Assembly (NCBI RefSeq): GCF_008370045.1
Contig: NZ_VOBN01000005.1
Span: 124,001-188,000, forward strand
Origin: Pseudomonas sp. ANT_J12
GTDB lineage: Bacteria; Pseudomonadota; Gammaproteobacteria; Pseudomonadales; Pseudomonadaceae
Length of the DNA: 64,000 bases
Direction of reading: 5' to 3'
In this document: positions 49,879 to 58,583 of the stretch, one piece after another
How positions within the stretch are numbered: the stretch's first letter is position 1
Layout: each line of letters opens with the position of its first letter
The notes under the pieces: model-generated
The model's database searches: none
The model's input: only the letters and a program-made list of their open reading frames with translations
What the model was told of the DNA's origin: nothing
Translations under genes and position numbers: made by a program

Positions 49879-51408
49879 TCAGACCAGGATCGAAGTGCCC
49901 GTCATTTCGGCCGGCTTCGCAAGGCCCATCAACATCAGCATGGTCGGCGCCACGTCCGCCAGCACGCCGCCATCGCGCACCTTGAAGTCACGCTTGCCGA
50001 CATAAATGAACGGCACCGGCTCGGTGGTGTGGGCGGTGTGGGCCTGGTGGGTTTCTTCGTCGGACATTTTCTCGCAGTTGCCGTGGTCGGCGGTGATCAG
50101 CGCTTCGCCGCCGACTTTATCCAGGGCATCGACGATGCGCCCGACGCACAGGTCCAGGCATTCCACGGCTTTGATCGCGGCTTCAAGGTTACCGCTGTGG
50201 CCGACCATGTCACCGTTGGCGTAGTTGACCACGATCACGTCATAACGCTGGTTGTCGATGGCGTCGACGATGCGGTCGGTGACTTCCGGGGCGCTCATCT
50301 CCGGCTGCAAGTCATAGGTAGCGACTTTTGGCGACGGGATCAGGATGCGTTCTTCGCCCGGGAACGGTTCTTCGCGCCCGCCGGAGAAGAAGAAGGTCAC
50401 GTGGGCATATTTTTCGGTTTCGGCGATGCGCAGTTGGGTCTTGCCGTTCTTCGCCAGGTAGTCGCCGAGCACGTTTTCCAGGCTGCCGGCGGCGAAGGCC
50501 GAAGGCGCAGGAATGCTGGCTGCGTATTGGGTCAGCATTACGAAGCCTGCCAGTTTCGGCTGGCGCGCACGTTCGAATTCCTTGAAGCCGTCCTCGACGA
50601 ACACGCGGGTCAGTTCGCGGGCGCGGTCGGCGCGGAAGTTCATGAACACCACGGCGTCGCCGTCTTCGACTTTCACCGGCTCGCCGATGGAAGTGGCTTT
50701 GACGAATTCGTCACTCTCGCCACGCTCGTAAGCGGCTTGCAGGCCTTCCTGAGCGGTGGCGGCGTTGAATTCGCCCTTGCCGTCGACAATCAGGTTGTAG
50801 GCCTGGGCTACACGGTCCCAGCGATTGTCGCGGTCCATGGCGAAATAACGGCCGACGATGCTGGCGATCCGGCCTTTGCCGAGGGCCTGGAAGGTCGCGT
50901 CGAGCAGTTCGATGGACGACTGTGCGCTTTTCGGCGGCGTGTCGCGACCATCAAGGAAGGCGTGCAGGTAGATTTTTTCGGCGCCGCGCTTGAAGGCCAG
51001 TTCGGCCATGGCGACCAGGTGATCCTGATGGCTGTGCACGCCGCCGTCAGACAGCAGGCCCATGAAGTGCACGGCTTTGCCGGCGGCCACGGCTTTATCC
51101 ACGGCGGCGCAGATGGTCGGGTTCTCGAAGAACTCGCCGTCGCGGATCGATTTGGTCACGCGGGTGAAGTCCTGATACACCACGCGACCGGCCCCGAGGT
51201 TCATGTGGCCGACTTCGGAGTTGCCCATCTGGCCATCGGGCAAGCCGACGTCCATGCCGCTGCCCGAGATCAGGCCGTTCGGCACGGTGGCCGACAGACG
51301 GTCCAGAACGGGCTTCCTGGCCGAGTACACGGCGTTGGCTTCGTGGCTCTCACTGTGACCGAAGCCATCGAGAATAATCAGGACCAAAGGTTTAGGCGTG
51401 GTAGTCAT
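49879..51408 (-). CDS. gpmI: 2,3-bisphosphoglycerate-independent phosphoglycerate mutase
   Basis: Glycolytic/gluconeogenic manganese enzyme interconverting 3- and 2-phosphoglycerate, 509 residues. The alkaline-phosphatase-like metal site is shown by [13 protein letters not shown], the phosphoserine loop [21 protein letters not shown], and metal ligands in [12 protein letters not shown] and [14 protein letters not shown] 51408 begins [15 protein letters not shown], with GGA 6 bases upstream; an ATG at 51417 is also in frame. Divergent from the rhodanese-grxC-secB operon. Confidence 0.97.
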   Translation of the reverse strand: MTTTPKPLVLIILDGFGHSESHEANAVYSARKPVLDRLSATVPNGLISGSGMDVGLPDGQMGNSEVGHMNLGAGRVVYQDFTRVTKSIRDGEFFENPTICAAVDKAVAAGKAVHFMGLLSDGGVHSHQDHLVAMAELAFKRGAEKIYLHAFLDGRDTPPKSAQSSIELLDATFQALGKGRIASIVGRYFAMDRDNRWDRVAQAYNLIVDGKGEFNAATAQEGLQAAYERGESDEFVKATSIGEPVKVEDGDAVVFMNFRADRARELTRVFVEDGFKEFERARQPKLAGFVMLTQYAASIPAPSAFAAGSLENVLGDYLAKNGKTQLRIAETEKYAHVTFFFSGGREEPFPGEERILIPSPKVATYDLQPEMSAPEVTDRIVDAIDNQRYDVIVVNYANGDMVGHSGNLEAAIKAVECLDLCVGRIVDALDKVGGEALITADHGNCEKMSDEETHQAHTAHTTEPVPFIYVGKRDFKVRDGGVLADVAPTMLMLMGLAKPAEMTGTSILV

Positions 51409-51561
51409 GGATTCCACTCGTGGCTGAGTTAAAAAGAGGGCGATGGAAAAGGGAGTGGCAGTTTAAAGCGAAGTTCCGACCGCGTCACCGCCGGACGGGG
51501 TTTGGCCCGCCATAGGGGCTGTGTATACTGGCCCACTTTTCACGCCCTGGAACCACCTTAA

Positions 51562-51975
51562 ATGCTTGATCACCTGATTGCATTTGCCACCACCCACTAT
51601 TTGCTGGCCGGTATTTTCGTTGTTCTGCTGGCTCTGCTGATCGCCCATGAGATGAAAGGCGGCGGTCGTAGCCTGAGCACCGGTGAACTGACCGGGCTGG
51701 TCAACAAGGACGCAGGCGTGGTGATCGACATCCGTTCGGCCAAGGATTTCGCCGCCGGCCATATCGTTGGCGCGCTGAACATTCCTCACGACAAACTGAC
51801 TGCTCGTGTCGGCGAACTGAACAAGCACAAGGACAAGACCATCATCCTGGTCGACGCCCAAGGTCAGACCGCTGGCACCCACGCCCGCGAACTCTTGAAA
51901 GCCGGTTTCAACGCCGCCAAGCTGTCCGGCGGGATTTCCAGCTGGAAAGGCGACAACCTGCCGTTGGTGAAGTGA
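51562..51975 (+). CDS. Rhodanese-like protein lacking the catalytic cysteine
   Basis: Membrane-anchored rhodanese-fold protein of 137 residues. It has a hydrophobic N-terminal segment (about 10-28) and VVIDIRSAKDFAAGHIVGALNIP. The loop that should hold the active Cys (CxxG) reads VDAQGQT, with Asp98 at the Cys position, so sulfurtransferase activity is unlikely. The family member beside grxC and secB occurs widely in gamma-proteobacteria. One base separates its stop from the grxC start. Confidence 0.9.
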   Translation: MLDHLIAFATTHYLLAGIFVVLLALLIAHEMKGGGRSLSTGELTGLVNKDAGVVIDIRSAKDFAAGHIVGALNIPHDKLTARVGELNKHKDKTIILVDAQGQTAGTHARELLKAGFNAAKLSGGISSWKGDNLPLVK

Positions 51976-51976
51976 G

Positions 51977-52231
51977 ATGAACAACGTCGTCGTCTATTCC
52001 AGCGATTACTGCCCTTACTGCTCGCGAGCCAAGTACCTGCTCGAGAACAAAGGCGTGGCCTTCGAAGAGATCAAGGTCGATGGCAAGCCGCAGGTGCGCG
52101 CCGCGATGGCTCAGAAGGCCGGACGCACGTCCGTGCCGCAGATCTGGATCGGCGAGCGCCACATCGGCGGTTGTGATGATTTGTTTGCCCTTGAGCGCGC
52201 GGGTAAGCTCGACGCCATGCTCAAGGCCTAG
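51977..52231 (+). CDS. grxC: Glutaredoxin GrxC
   Basis: Dithiol glutaredoxin of 84 residues using glutathione. The active site is CPYC ([14 protein letters not shown], about residues 10-13), with [19 protein letters not shown] carrying the cis-Pro and the glutathione-binding GG. It lies between the rhodanese-like gene and secB, the conserved order. Confidence 0.97.
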   Translation: MNNVVVYSSDYCPYCSRAKYLLENKGVAFEEIKVDGKPQVRAAMAQKAGRTSVPQIWIGERHIGGCDDLFALERAGKLDAMLKA

Positions 52232-52269
52232 TGCCTCCCTATAAGACCCAAGATCAGAAAGGATCTGAG

Positions 52270-52761
52270 ATGACTGACCAACAGAACACTGCAGCTAGCG
52301 AAGAAGAAAACGCACCGCAATTCTCCTTGCAGCGCATCTACGTACGTGACTTGTCCTTCGAAGCCCCGAAAAGCCCGGCGATCTTCCGCCAGCAGTGGGA
52401 GCCGAGCGTCGGTCTGGATCTGAATACCCGTCAAAAGGCCCTGGAAGGCGACTTCCACGAAGTCGTGCTGACCTTGTCCGTGACCGTGAAAAACGGTGAG
52501 AACGGCGAAGTGGCGTTCATCGCTGAAGTGCAACAGGCCGGGATCTTCCTGATCAAGAACCTGGACGACGCCTCGATGAGCCACACCCTCGGCGCGTTCT
52601 GCCCGAACATCCTGTTCCCGTACGCTCGCGAAACCCTGGACAGCCTGGTGACCCGTGGTTCGTTCCCGGCTCTGATGCTGGCTCCGGTGAACTTCGACGC
52701 GCTGTACGCACAAGAACTGCAACGCATGCAGGCCTCGGGCGAAACCCCGACTGTGCAATAA
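52270..52761 (+). CDS. secB: Protein-export chaperone SecB
   Basis: Tetrameric chaperone of 163 residues that keeps precursors unfolded and hands them to SecA. Family features are [74 protein letters not shown] 52270 has AGGA 7 bases upstream; an in-frame ATG at 52231 overlaps grxC and is not needed. A strong terminator follows. Confidence 0.98.
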   Translation: MTDQQNTAASEEENAPQFSLQRIYVRDLSFEAPKSPAIFRQQWEPSVGLDLNTRQKALEGDFHEVVLTLSVTVKNGENGEVAFIAEVQQAGIFLIKNLDDASMSHTLGAFCPNILFPYARETLDSLVTRGSFPALMLAPVNFDALYAQELQRMQASGETPTVQ

Positions 52762-52779
52762 GCGTTCGATGCCGTAACG

Positions 52780-52808
52780 AAAAAAGCGCCGTAACAGGCG
52801 CTTTTTTC
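52780..52808 (+). terminator. Terminator after secB
   Basis: AAAAAAGCGCC / GGCGCTTTTTT with a GTAACA loop, 18 bases after the stop. Confidence 0.93.
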
Positions 52809-52843
52809 ATGGGCGGGATGAAACGGCGGCGGGTCGGCGCAAT

Positions 52844-52945
52844 GATCGTTCCCACGCTCCGCGTGGGAATGCTTCTAGGGACGCTCCGCGTCCAGTGACG
52901 CGGAGCGTCACGGGCTGCATTCCCATGCAGAGCGTGGGAACGATC
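52844..52945. repeat. Intergenic palindromic element, copy 3
   Basis: GATCGTTCCCACGCTCC at the left and GAGCGTGGGAACGATC at the right, with inner GGACGCTCCGCGTCC and GTGACGCGGAGCGTCAC. It sits between secB and the convergent trmL. Confidence 0.92.
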
Positions 52946-52956
52946 AGGTCGCAGGG

Positions 52957-53412
52957 TTACTTGAAACCCAATTGACGCCAGCCTTCATACACCGCGACGG
53001 CCACGGTGTTCGACAGGTTCAGGCTGCGGCAGCCTTCGCGCATCGGCAGGCGCAGGCGTTGTTCGCCGGGCAGGGCGTCGAGCACGTCGGCGGGCAGGCC
53101 ACGGCTTTCCGGGCCGAACAGGAAGGCGTCGCCCTCGGCGAAGCTGGCATCATGGAACGGTCGCGAGCCCTTGGTGGTGAACGCGAACAGCCGTGGATGG
53201 CCCAGGCTTTCCAGGCAGCTGGCGAGGTCGGCGTGGCGTTGCAGGGTGGCGTACTCGTGGTAATCGAGGCCGGCCCGGCGCAGGCGCTTGTCGTCCATCT
53301 CGAAGCCCAACGGCTCGATCAAATGCAGGTGGCAGCCACTGTTGGCGCACAGCCTGATAACGTTGCCGGTATTCGGCGGAATTTCTGGTTGGAAAAGGAT
53401 GACGTGAAACAT
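52957..53412 (-). CDS. trmL: tRNA (cytidine/uridine-2'-O-)-methyltransferase TrmL
   Basis: SPOUT-class methyltransferase of 151 residues that modifies the wobble base of leucine tRNAs. MFHVILFQPEIPPNTGNVIRLC holds the conserved N-terminal Asn region, and the knot motifs are FLFGPESRGLP and LRLPMREGCRSLNLSNTVAVAVYE. GGAG lies 7 bases before the ATG, whose three bases overlap the start codon of the divergent plus-strand gene. Confidence 0.96.
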   Translation of the reverse strand: MFHVILFQPEIPPNTGNVIRLCANSGCHLHLIEPLGFEMDDKRLRRAGLDYHEYATLQRHADLASCLESLGHPRLFAFTTKGSRPFHDASFAEGDAFLFGPESRGLPADVLDALPGEQRLRLPMREGCRSLNLSNTVAVAVYEGWRQLGFK

Positions 53413-53851
53413 GCACGGCTCCGAAGGTAAAGATGAGCGGCATTCTACGCCGCCCGTGGACAACCGTTCGAAACTATTCCCGCGGGTGATCGGTTCGCTG
53501 GCGATTGTCGGGATGATGGTCGGGCTGATGATCGGTCGCCTGACCACTCCCGACCCCAGCGAATTGCAGCAGGTCGAGGTCACCGGCGATGGGTTGGTGG
53601 TGTGGTTCAACAACGAACCCAAGACCCACGGCGAGGTTGTGGACGGCAGCGTTGCGTTGCTGTTTGAGGCTGAAGGCAAGGCGCAGAAAGGCCAACTCAA
53701 GGTCAACGGCAAAGACGTGAACTGGCGCGTGCGGTTGAGTGATGGGGGGTTGTTGCTGACGGTGGTGGCGGCCCGGCCACTGCTGGGCGAGTGGGTCGGT
53801 CGCGAGGTCGATGACCGCTGGCGGCTGGAGATCCATCTCCGGGAGCAATAA
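53411..53851 (+). CDS. Conserved hypothetical membrane-anchored protein
   Basis: Protein of 146 residues. A charged N-terminal segment is followed by one membrane span (RVIGSLAIVGMMVGLMIG, about 25-42) and a beta-rich domain (VEVTGDGLVVWFNNEPKTHGEVVDGSVALLFEAEG). This predicts an inner-membrane anchor with a periplasmic domain. Its ATG (53411) shares bases with the trmL start on the other strand; no other in-frame ATG lies before the membrane span and the ribosome binding site is weak. A similar gene next to trmL is recalled in other Pseudomonas. Function unknown. Confidence 0.82.
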   Translation: MHGSEGKDERHSTPPVDNRSKLFPRVIGSLAIVGMMVGLMIGRLTTPDPSELQQVEVTGDGLVVWFNNEPKTHGEVVDGSVALLFEAEGKAQKGQLKVNGKDVNWRVRLSDGGLLLTVVAARPLLGEWVGREVDDRWRLEIHLREQ

Positions 53852-54078
53852 AAGAGGGAATCCCCCGCCTGCCTGTACCAAGGTTCCCAAAACGGCAGGG
53901 ACTCGCGCATTGCGTGCAAGTCCCGGTGTAAAGAAGGAACCCCTGACCTGCCTGTATCAAGGGCCCCAAAACGGGTTGGGCTCGTCGCCAGTGCGGTGTG
54001 AGCCCGATGTAAAGAGGGGAATCCCCGGCCTGCCTGTACCAAGGTCCCCGAAACCGGGTAGTGAACTGAATCACTGAA
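53850..54078. repeat. Three tandem ~80-base repeats with variable hairpins
   Basis: Units start near 53850, 53929 and 54009; the shared block GCCTGCCTGTACCAAGG recurs at 53867, 53946 and 54028. Between blocks, unit 1 has GGGACT...AGTCCC and unit 2 has GGGCTC...GAGCCC: the stem is kept while both arms changed. The third unit is cut short. It lies directly after the hypothetical gene at 53411. Confidence 0.85.
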
Positions 54079-54144
54079 TGGACTATTGCAGGGGGCGTGC
54101 CAGGTTTTAATAAAATGAAACACAAAGTCGTGTTAAAGCGCTGA

Positions 54145-54176
54145 AAGCCCCGTGATTCGGGGCTTAGCCATTTTTA
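54145..54176 (+). terminator. Terminator after tandem repeats
   Basis: AAGCCCCG-TGATT-CGGGGCTT followed after a short gap by TTTTT. It would end transcripts from the plus-strand gene at 53411 that run through the repeats. Confidence 0.7.
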
Positions 54177-54287
54177 TGATGTGGGTTTCATTGCGAGGGA
54201 AGGCGGGATTTGAGATCGGTCGCCGTGCGCGATTGCGGTTCACGGTGCATTGCGGCGGTGCACGATGGGCCCGCGAACACAATGATT

Positions 54288-54393
54288 GATCGTTCCCACG
54301 CTCTGCGTGGGAATGCCTCAATGGACGCTCTGCGTCCGCTTTGGGACGCGGAGCGTCCCGGGCTGCATTCCCACGCGGAGCGTGGGAACGATC
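54288..54393. repeat. Intergenic palindromic element, copy 4
   Basis: GATCGTTCCCACGCTC at the left and GAGCGTGGGAACGATC at the right, with inner GGACGCTCTGCGTCC and GGGACGCGGAGCGTCCC. It is just beyond the 3' end of ntrC. Confidence 0.92.
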
Positions 54394-54409
54394 AAGATTT
54401 AAAGGCTGT

Positions 54410-55846
54410 TTAACCCTCTTCCGCCTCATCGTCATCCCCACCATCAACCTTCATCCCCAATTCCTTGATCTTGCGCGTCAGGGTATTGCGCCCCCAACCC
54501 AGCAAAACCGCGGCATCGCGGCGGCGGCCGGCGGTGTGTTTGAGGGCGGTTTCGATCATGATCCGCTCGAACGCCGGCACGGCGCTGTCGAGCAGGCTCG
54601 ACTGGCCGCGAGCCAGTGCCTGATCAGCCCACTGGCGCAGCGCTTGCTCCCAGTTGGTCACCGGCGCCGAGTCCTGCGGCAGGTTCAGCAACTCCGGCGG
54701 CAGGTCCCTGATGTGCACTTCACGACCCGAAGCCATCACCGTGATCCAGCGGCAGGTGTTCTCCAGCTGACGCACGTTGCCGCCCCACGGCAGGTTCTTC
54801 AGGTATTCCTCGGTCTCGCTTTTCAGCAGCTTCGGCTCCACCGCCAGTTCTTGCGCGGCGCGGCTGAGGAAGTGCTTGGCCAGGGTCGGGATGTCTTCGC
54901 GACGGTCCGACAGCCGTGGGATGTGAATGCGGATCACGTTGAGGCGGTGGAACAAGTCCTCACGGAATTTCCCGGCGTGGACCAGGGTTTCCAGGTTCTG
55001 GTGGGTCGCAGCGATGATGCGCACATCGACCTTCACCGGCGTATGACCGCCGACGCGATAGAACTCGCCGTCAGCCAGCACCCGCAGCAAACGGGTCTGG
55101 GTGTCCGCCGGCATGTCGCCGATTTCATCGAGGAACAGCGTGCCGCCGTCCGCCTGCTCAAAACGCCCGCGACGCAGGTTGGCCGCGCCAGTGAACGCGC
55201 CTTTCTCATGGCCGAACAGCTCGGACTCCATCAGATCCTTGGGGATCGCTGCCATGTTCAACGCAATGAACGGCGACGCCGCTCGAGGGCTGTGGCGGTG
55301 CAGGGCGTGGGCCACCAATTCTTTACCGGTGCCGGATTCGCCGTTGATCAGCACGGTGATGTTGGAGTGGCTCAAGCGCCCGATGGCACGAAACACTTCC
55401 TGCATCGCCGGCGCTTCACCGATGATTTCCGGGGTGCGGGTCAACGCGACCGGGACTTCCAGGCCTTGCTGTTCCTGAGCGTGCTGGTTGGCGCGCTTGA
55501 CCAGGGACACCGCTTCATCGACATCAAAGGGTTTTGGCAGGTATTCGAACGCGCCGCCCTGATACGAGGCCACCGCGCTGTCGAGGTCGGAGTGGGCGGT
55601 CATGATGATGACCGGCAGCCGTGGGTGTTGTTCGCGAATCCGCGCCAGAAGGTCCAGGCCACTGGCACCCGGCATGCGGATGTCGGAGATGATCACGTCC
55701 GGCTGCTGGCGCGCCAGGCGGCTCATCACGCCATCGGCGCTGTCGAAGCTTTGCGTGGTCATGCCTTCTTGCTGCAAGGCCTTTTCCAGGACCCAACGGA
55801 TAGAACGGTCGTCATCGACGATCCACACGGTTTCACTACGGCTCAT
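54410..55846 (-). CDS. ntrC: Nitrogen regulation response regulator NtrC
   Basis: Sigma-54 activator of 478 residues, the master of nitrogen-starvation genes. The receiver domain has Asp55 (VIISDIRMPG) with DDD near 11-13. The AAA+ domain has Walker A GESGTGKE, GAFTGA for contacting sigma-54, and GGTLFLDEIGDM. A Fis-like helix-turn-helix lies at the end (RRRDAAVLLGWGRNTLTRKIKEL). The ATG overlaps the ntrB stop by 4 bases. Confidence 0.98.
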   Translation of the reverse strand: MSRSETVWIVDDDRSIRWVLEKALQQEGMTTQSFDSADGVMSRLARQQPDVIISDIRMPGASGLDLLARIREQHPRLPVIIMTAHSDLDSAVASYQGGAFEYLPKPFDVDEAVSLVKRANQHAQEQQGLEVPVALTRTPEIIGEAPAMQEVFRAIGRLSHSNITVLINGESGTGKELVAHALHRHSPRAASPFIALNMAAIPKDLMESELFGHEKGAFTGAANLRRGRFEQADGGTLFLDEIGDMPADTQTRLLRVLADGEFYRVGGHTPVKVDVRIIAATHQNLETLVHAGKFREDLFHRLNVIRIHIPRLSDRREDIPTLAKHFLSRAAQELAVEPKLLKSETEEYLKNLPWGGNVRQLENTCRWITVMASGREVHIRDLPPELLNLPQDSAPVTNWEQALRQWADQALARGQSSLLDSAVPAFERIMIETALKHTAGRRRDAAVLLGWGRNTLTRKIKELGMKVDGGDDDEAEEG

Positions 55847-56928
55847 GTCGATGTGGCTCCTTGTTCCAGTGGCAGAAAGATCGAGAAGGTGGTGTGGCCT
55901 GGGTGGCTGTCACACTCGATCAGGCCCTGGTGCTGGCTGATGATGTTCTGGGTAATGGCCAGGCCCAGCCCGGTACCGTCCGGGCGGCCGCTGACCATGG
56001 GAAAGAAGATGGTTTCCTGCAACTCCGCAGGGATGCCGGGGCCGTTGTCGATGATCTCGATCTTGGTCACCAGGCGATGGCGCACATGGCCGATGGTGAA
56101 CTGGCGCATGGCGCGGGTGCGCAGGCTGATGCGGCCCAGGCGCAGTTCGTTCTGGCTGCTGATGGCCTGCATCGCATTGCGCACGATATTGAGGACGGCC
56201 TGAATCATCTGTTCGCGGTCGATCAGGACATCGGGGATGCTCGGGTCGTAGTCGCGCACCAAGGTGATGCAGCCCTGGCTTTCGGCCTCGACCAACTGAC
56301 TGACCCGCTCCAGCACCTCGTGAATGTTGCACATGGCCAGGGACGGCAGCTTGTTCGAGCCAAGCATGCGGTCCACCAGGTTTCGCAGGCGGTCGGCTTC
56401 TTCGATGATCACGTTGGTGTAGTCGCGAAGGCTTTCTTCCGGCAGCTCACGGGCCAGCAATTGTGCGGCGCCGCGAATCCCGCCCAGCGGGTTCTTGATT
56501 TCGTGAGCGAGGCCGCGCACCAGCATCTTGCTGGTTTCCTGCTTCGACAGCTGCGCCTCTTCCTTGGTGATGCGCAGCAAGCGGTCACGGGGATGCACTT
56601 CCAGCAACAGCATCGTGTCGCCATTGCTCAGGATCGGCGTGACCGCGTAATCGACGGTCAGGGTCTGGCCGGTCAGGGCGGTGAGCATCGCTTCGCGCTT
56701 GGTGAACGGGTGCGCCTGCTCGACCGCCTGGCGCAGGGAATTCAGCGCTTCGGTGGATTCGGTGAACAACTCACTGATGAACTGCCCATGGCTGCGCTGG
56801 CCGCTGATGGCCAGGAGCATCTCCGCCGCCGGGTTCATGTACTCGAGGCGCAGTTCGGCGTCGAGCAGGATGGTGGCGGTGGTCAGGTTGTCGAGTAATA
56901 GCCGATGCAGTGCGTCGCTAATGGTCAT
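55843..56928 (-). CDS. ntrB: Nitrogen regulation sensor kinase NtrB
   Basis: Two-component kinase/phosphatase of 361 residues for NtrC. An N-terminal PAS domain (ATILLDAELRLEYMNPAAEML) is followed by the dimerisation domain with phospho-accepting His142 (GLAHEIKNPLGGIRGAAQLL) and an ATP-binding domain (NIVRNAMQAI, IDNGPGIPAEL, GTGLGLAI). No membrane segment, consistent with control by PII in the cytoplasm. ATG 56928 has GAGG 6 bases upstream. Confidence 0.97.
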   Translation of the reverse strand: MTISDALHRLLLDNLTTATILLDAELRLEYMNPAAEMLLAISGQRSHGQFISELFTESTEALNSLRQAVEQAHPFTKREAMLTALTGQTLTVDYAVTPILSNGDTMLLLEVHPRDRLLRITKEEAQLSKQETSKMLVRGLAHEIKNPLGGIRGAAQLLARELPEESLRDYTNVIIEEADRLRNLVDRMLGSNKLPSLAMCNIHEVLERVSQLVEAESQGCITLVRDYDPSIPDVLIDREQMIQAVLNIVRNAMQAISSQNELRLGRISLRTRAMRQFTIGHVRHRLVTKIEIIDNGPGIPAELQETIFFPMVSGRPDGTGLGLAITQNIISQHQGLIECDSHPGHTTFSIFLPLEQGATST

Positions 56929-57159
56929 CCGGACCTCTTTTGGAGCAGGGGCGCGCCCATGAACTGAGCGCTGATGCGAGGAAAATGCAAAAACCAAACC
57001 AAAGCTCCGAAAAGAAGCGTTTAAGGCCTGAAACGGGCGTTTAGCGCTCGATCGCGTGGCGTTCTGCCAGCTTTCGCGGGTACTTTCGAACCAAAATGGG
57101 TTTCGATGTGGGTACGGTGCAACCGATTGCACCAATATAGTGCGCAAAGCTGAACGAGG

Positions 57160-57786
57160 TTAGAAGAACTTCAGGAAGGGGTTTTTTTCTTCAGGAGGTT
57201 TGTCTTTGAGCGGACATTCCGGCCGTTGGCCGTAGTCGGTGAGGGTGCAGGGCTTGACCTGGCGCTTCTGCGCCAGCGAGATGCGCAGCATGTGGAAGGG
57301 TTGATTGGCCGTGCGCTCGACGGTGCGACCCTGTTCGTCGAGGATTTCTACCGACAGGTTGTGACTGCCACGGTCGAGATTGCTCAGGGCGAACACCGGA
57401 CTGAGGCCCGGTTCGGCGGTGGGCTGGCCGTCGAGTAGCAAACGGTAGCGATGCCCCGGTTGCAGGCCGGGTTCGCTGGTAACGCTGACAATCACCTCGC
57501 CGGCGCTGCTGCGGATTGTCGCGTCGGGTTCTGGCACCAGTACGCGCAGCATGTCGTAGTGGAACGGCGGTTTTACTTCGGACTTTTGTGCGGCGATCAC
57601 CGGCGCTGCCTTGGTCGGGTTGGCCGACATGCGATTGCTGGTGGCCAGCGGCACACGCTTGGCGTTGCCGGGGCGCGGTTGATCGGTGAAGACCCGATTG
57701 CCCTGGGCGTCGACGTAGGTATAGACGTCAGCCATCGCTGTCAGGCTGCTGAGCAAAAGCAGTGCGCCGATCAGCCAGCGGCTCAA
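57160..57786 (-). CDS. DUF4124 domain protein (copy 2)
   Basis: Exported protein of 208 residues with a signal peptide (MSRWLIGALLLLSSLTAMA). It has the DUF4124 motif DVYTYVDAQGNRVFTDQPRPGNAKRV and a C-terminal immunoglobulin-like half (YRLLLDGQPTAEPGLSPVFALSNLDRGSHNLSVEILDEQGR). The upstream gene is a paralogue with the same two-part layout, and this ATG overlaps its stop by 4 bases. Lies between glnA and ntrB; its role in nitrogen metabolism, if any, is unknown. Confidence 0.9.
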   Translation of the reverse strand: MSRWLIGALLLLSSLTAMADVYTYVDAQGNRVFTDQPRPGNAKRVPLATSNRMSANPTKAAPVIAAQKSEVKPPFHYDMLRVLVPEPDATIRSSAGEVIVSVTSEPGLQPGHRYRLLLDGQPTAEPGLSPVFALSNLDRGSHNLSVEILDEQGRTVERTANQPFHMLRISLAQKRQVKPCTLTDYGQRPECPLKDKPPEEKNPFLKFF

Positions 57787-58292
57787 GGCGTATGCACCCG
57801 CTGCACGGTGAAGGTCACGCTGGGGCTTTGCTGGATGACGTCCTCTCCGCTGATCACCTGGACCGCGAGGCTGTGTTCGCCGCGATCCACATTCACCAGT
57901 TGCAGGATCGGCACGTTGCTCGGCTGGCCATAAGGCTGCTCGTCCAGCAACAACCGGAACTGATGCGGGCCTTGCAGGCGCGGCTTGATCAGCACATTGA
58001 CGGTGAAGGTGCCGTTGTTGGCGCGCAGGGCTTCGGTGGTGGGCAGGCCCGTCAACTCCAGCACCTCGTAGGCGTGGCGGGGTTGTTCACGGCTGCTGGC
58101 CTCGACGGGAGCGGCGGGCGGCGCCGAGGGCGCGACGCTGTTGAGCGGCGGCAACTCCACCGGCTGCGCTTTGACGCCATCGGGCGGTTGATTGCTGTAG
58201 GCGGTGTTGCCGTTGGCGTCGGTGTACTTATAGATCTGCGCTGCGGCGGGCAGGGCGATCAACAGCAGCATCAGGAGAAAACCACGACCCAT
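57783..58292 (-). CDS. DUF4124 domain protein (copy 1)
   Basis: Exported protein of about 169 residues: signal peptide (MGRGFLLMLLLIALPAAA), DUF4124 motif QIYKYTDANGNTAYSNQPPDG, Pro/Ala linker, and an Ig-like half (FRLLLDEQPYGQPSNVPILQLVNVDRGEHSLAVQVISGED) parallel to copy 2. ATG 58292 is chosen as the start of the signal peptide; the ribosome binding site is weak. Paralogous tandem pair from duplication. Confidence 0.88.
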   Translation of the reverse strand: MGRGFLLMLLLIALPAAAQIYKYTDANGNTAYSNQPPDGVKAQPVELPPLNSVAPSAPPAAPVEASSREQPRHAYEVLELTGLPTTEALRANNGTFTVNVLIKPRLQGPHQFRLLLDEQPYGQPSNVPILQLVNVDRGEHSLAVQVISGEDVIQQSPSVTFTVQRVHTP

Positions 58293-58388
58293 AAAAATCG
58301 ACCGGAAGCGAAGACGTTGGGTTGCAGCATAGGTCAGGGCTGGCGATAGACCCAAGTTGTAAACATTTTGGAATGGAAAAGCAGGATT

Positions 58389-58490
58389 GATCGTTCCCAT
58401 GCTCTGCGTGGGAATGCCTCAAGGGACGCTCCGCGTCCAGTGACGCAGAGCGTCACGGGCTGCATTCCCACGCGGAGCGTGGGGACGATC
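58389..58490. repeat. Intergenic palindromic element, copy 5
   Basis: GATCGTTCCCATGCTC at the left and GAGCGTGGGGACGATC at the right, with inner GGACGCTCCGCGTCC and GTGACGCAGAGCGTCAC. It lies between glnA's terminator and the DUF4124 genes. Confidence 0.9.
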
Positions 58491-58523
58491 ACCAACAGGG
58501 CGATCAGGTAAACGAGCGCCCAC

Positions 58524-58555
58524 AAAAAAGGCCTCCCGAAGGAGGCCTCTTTTTG
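58524..58555 (-). terminator. Terminator after glnA
   Basis: AGGCCTCC-CGAA-GGAGGCCT with an A-run on the plus strand that gives a T-run on the minus strand, 29 bases after the glnA stop. Confidence 0.93.
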
Positions 58556-58583
58556 TCACGCCGCGTAGCGCAGCGCTACCGGA

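Noticed and set aside
50029..51432. 467-codon open frame antisense to gpmI
   Set aside because: The metal-site motifs of gpmI are all on the other strand; the antisense translation is low-complexity Val/Gly/His-rich.
54341..56203. 620-codon open frame antisense to ntrC and ntrB
   Set aside because: It crosses the boundary of two genuine overlapping genes and even starts within a repeat element, so it is a shadow.
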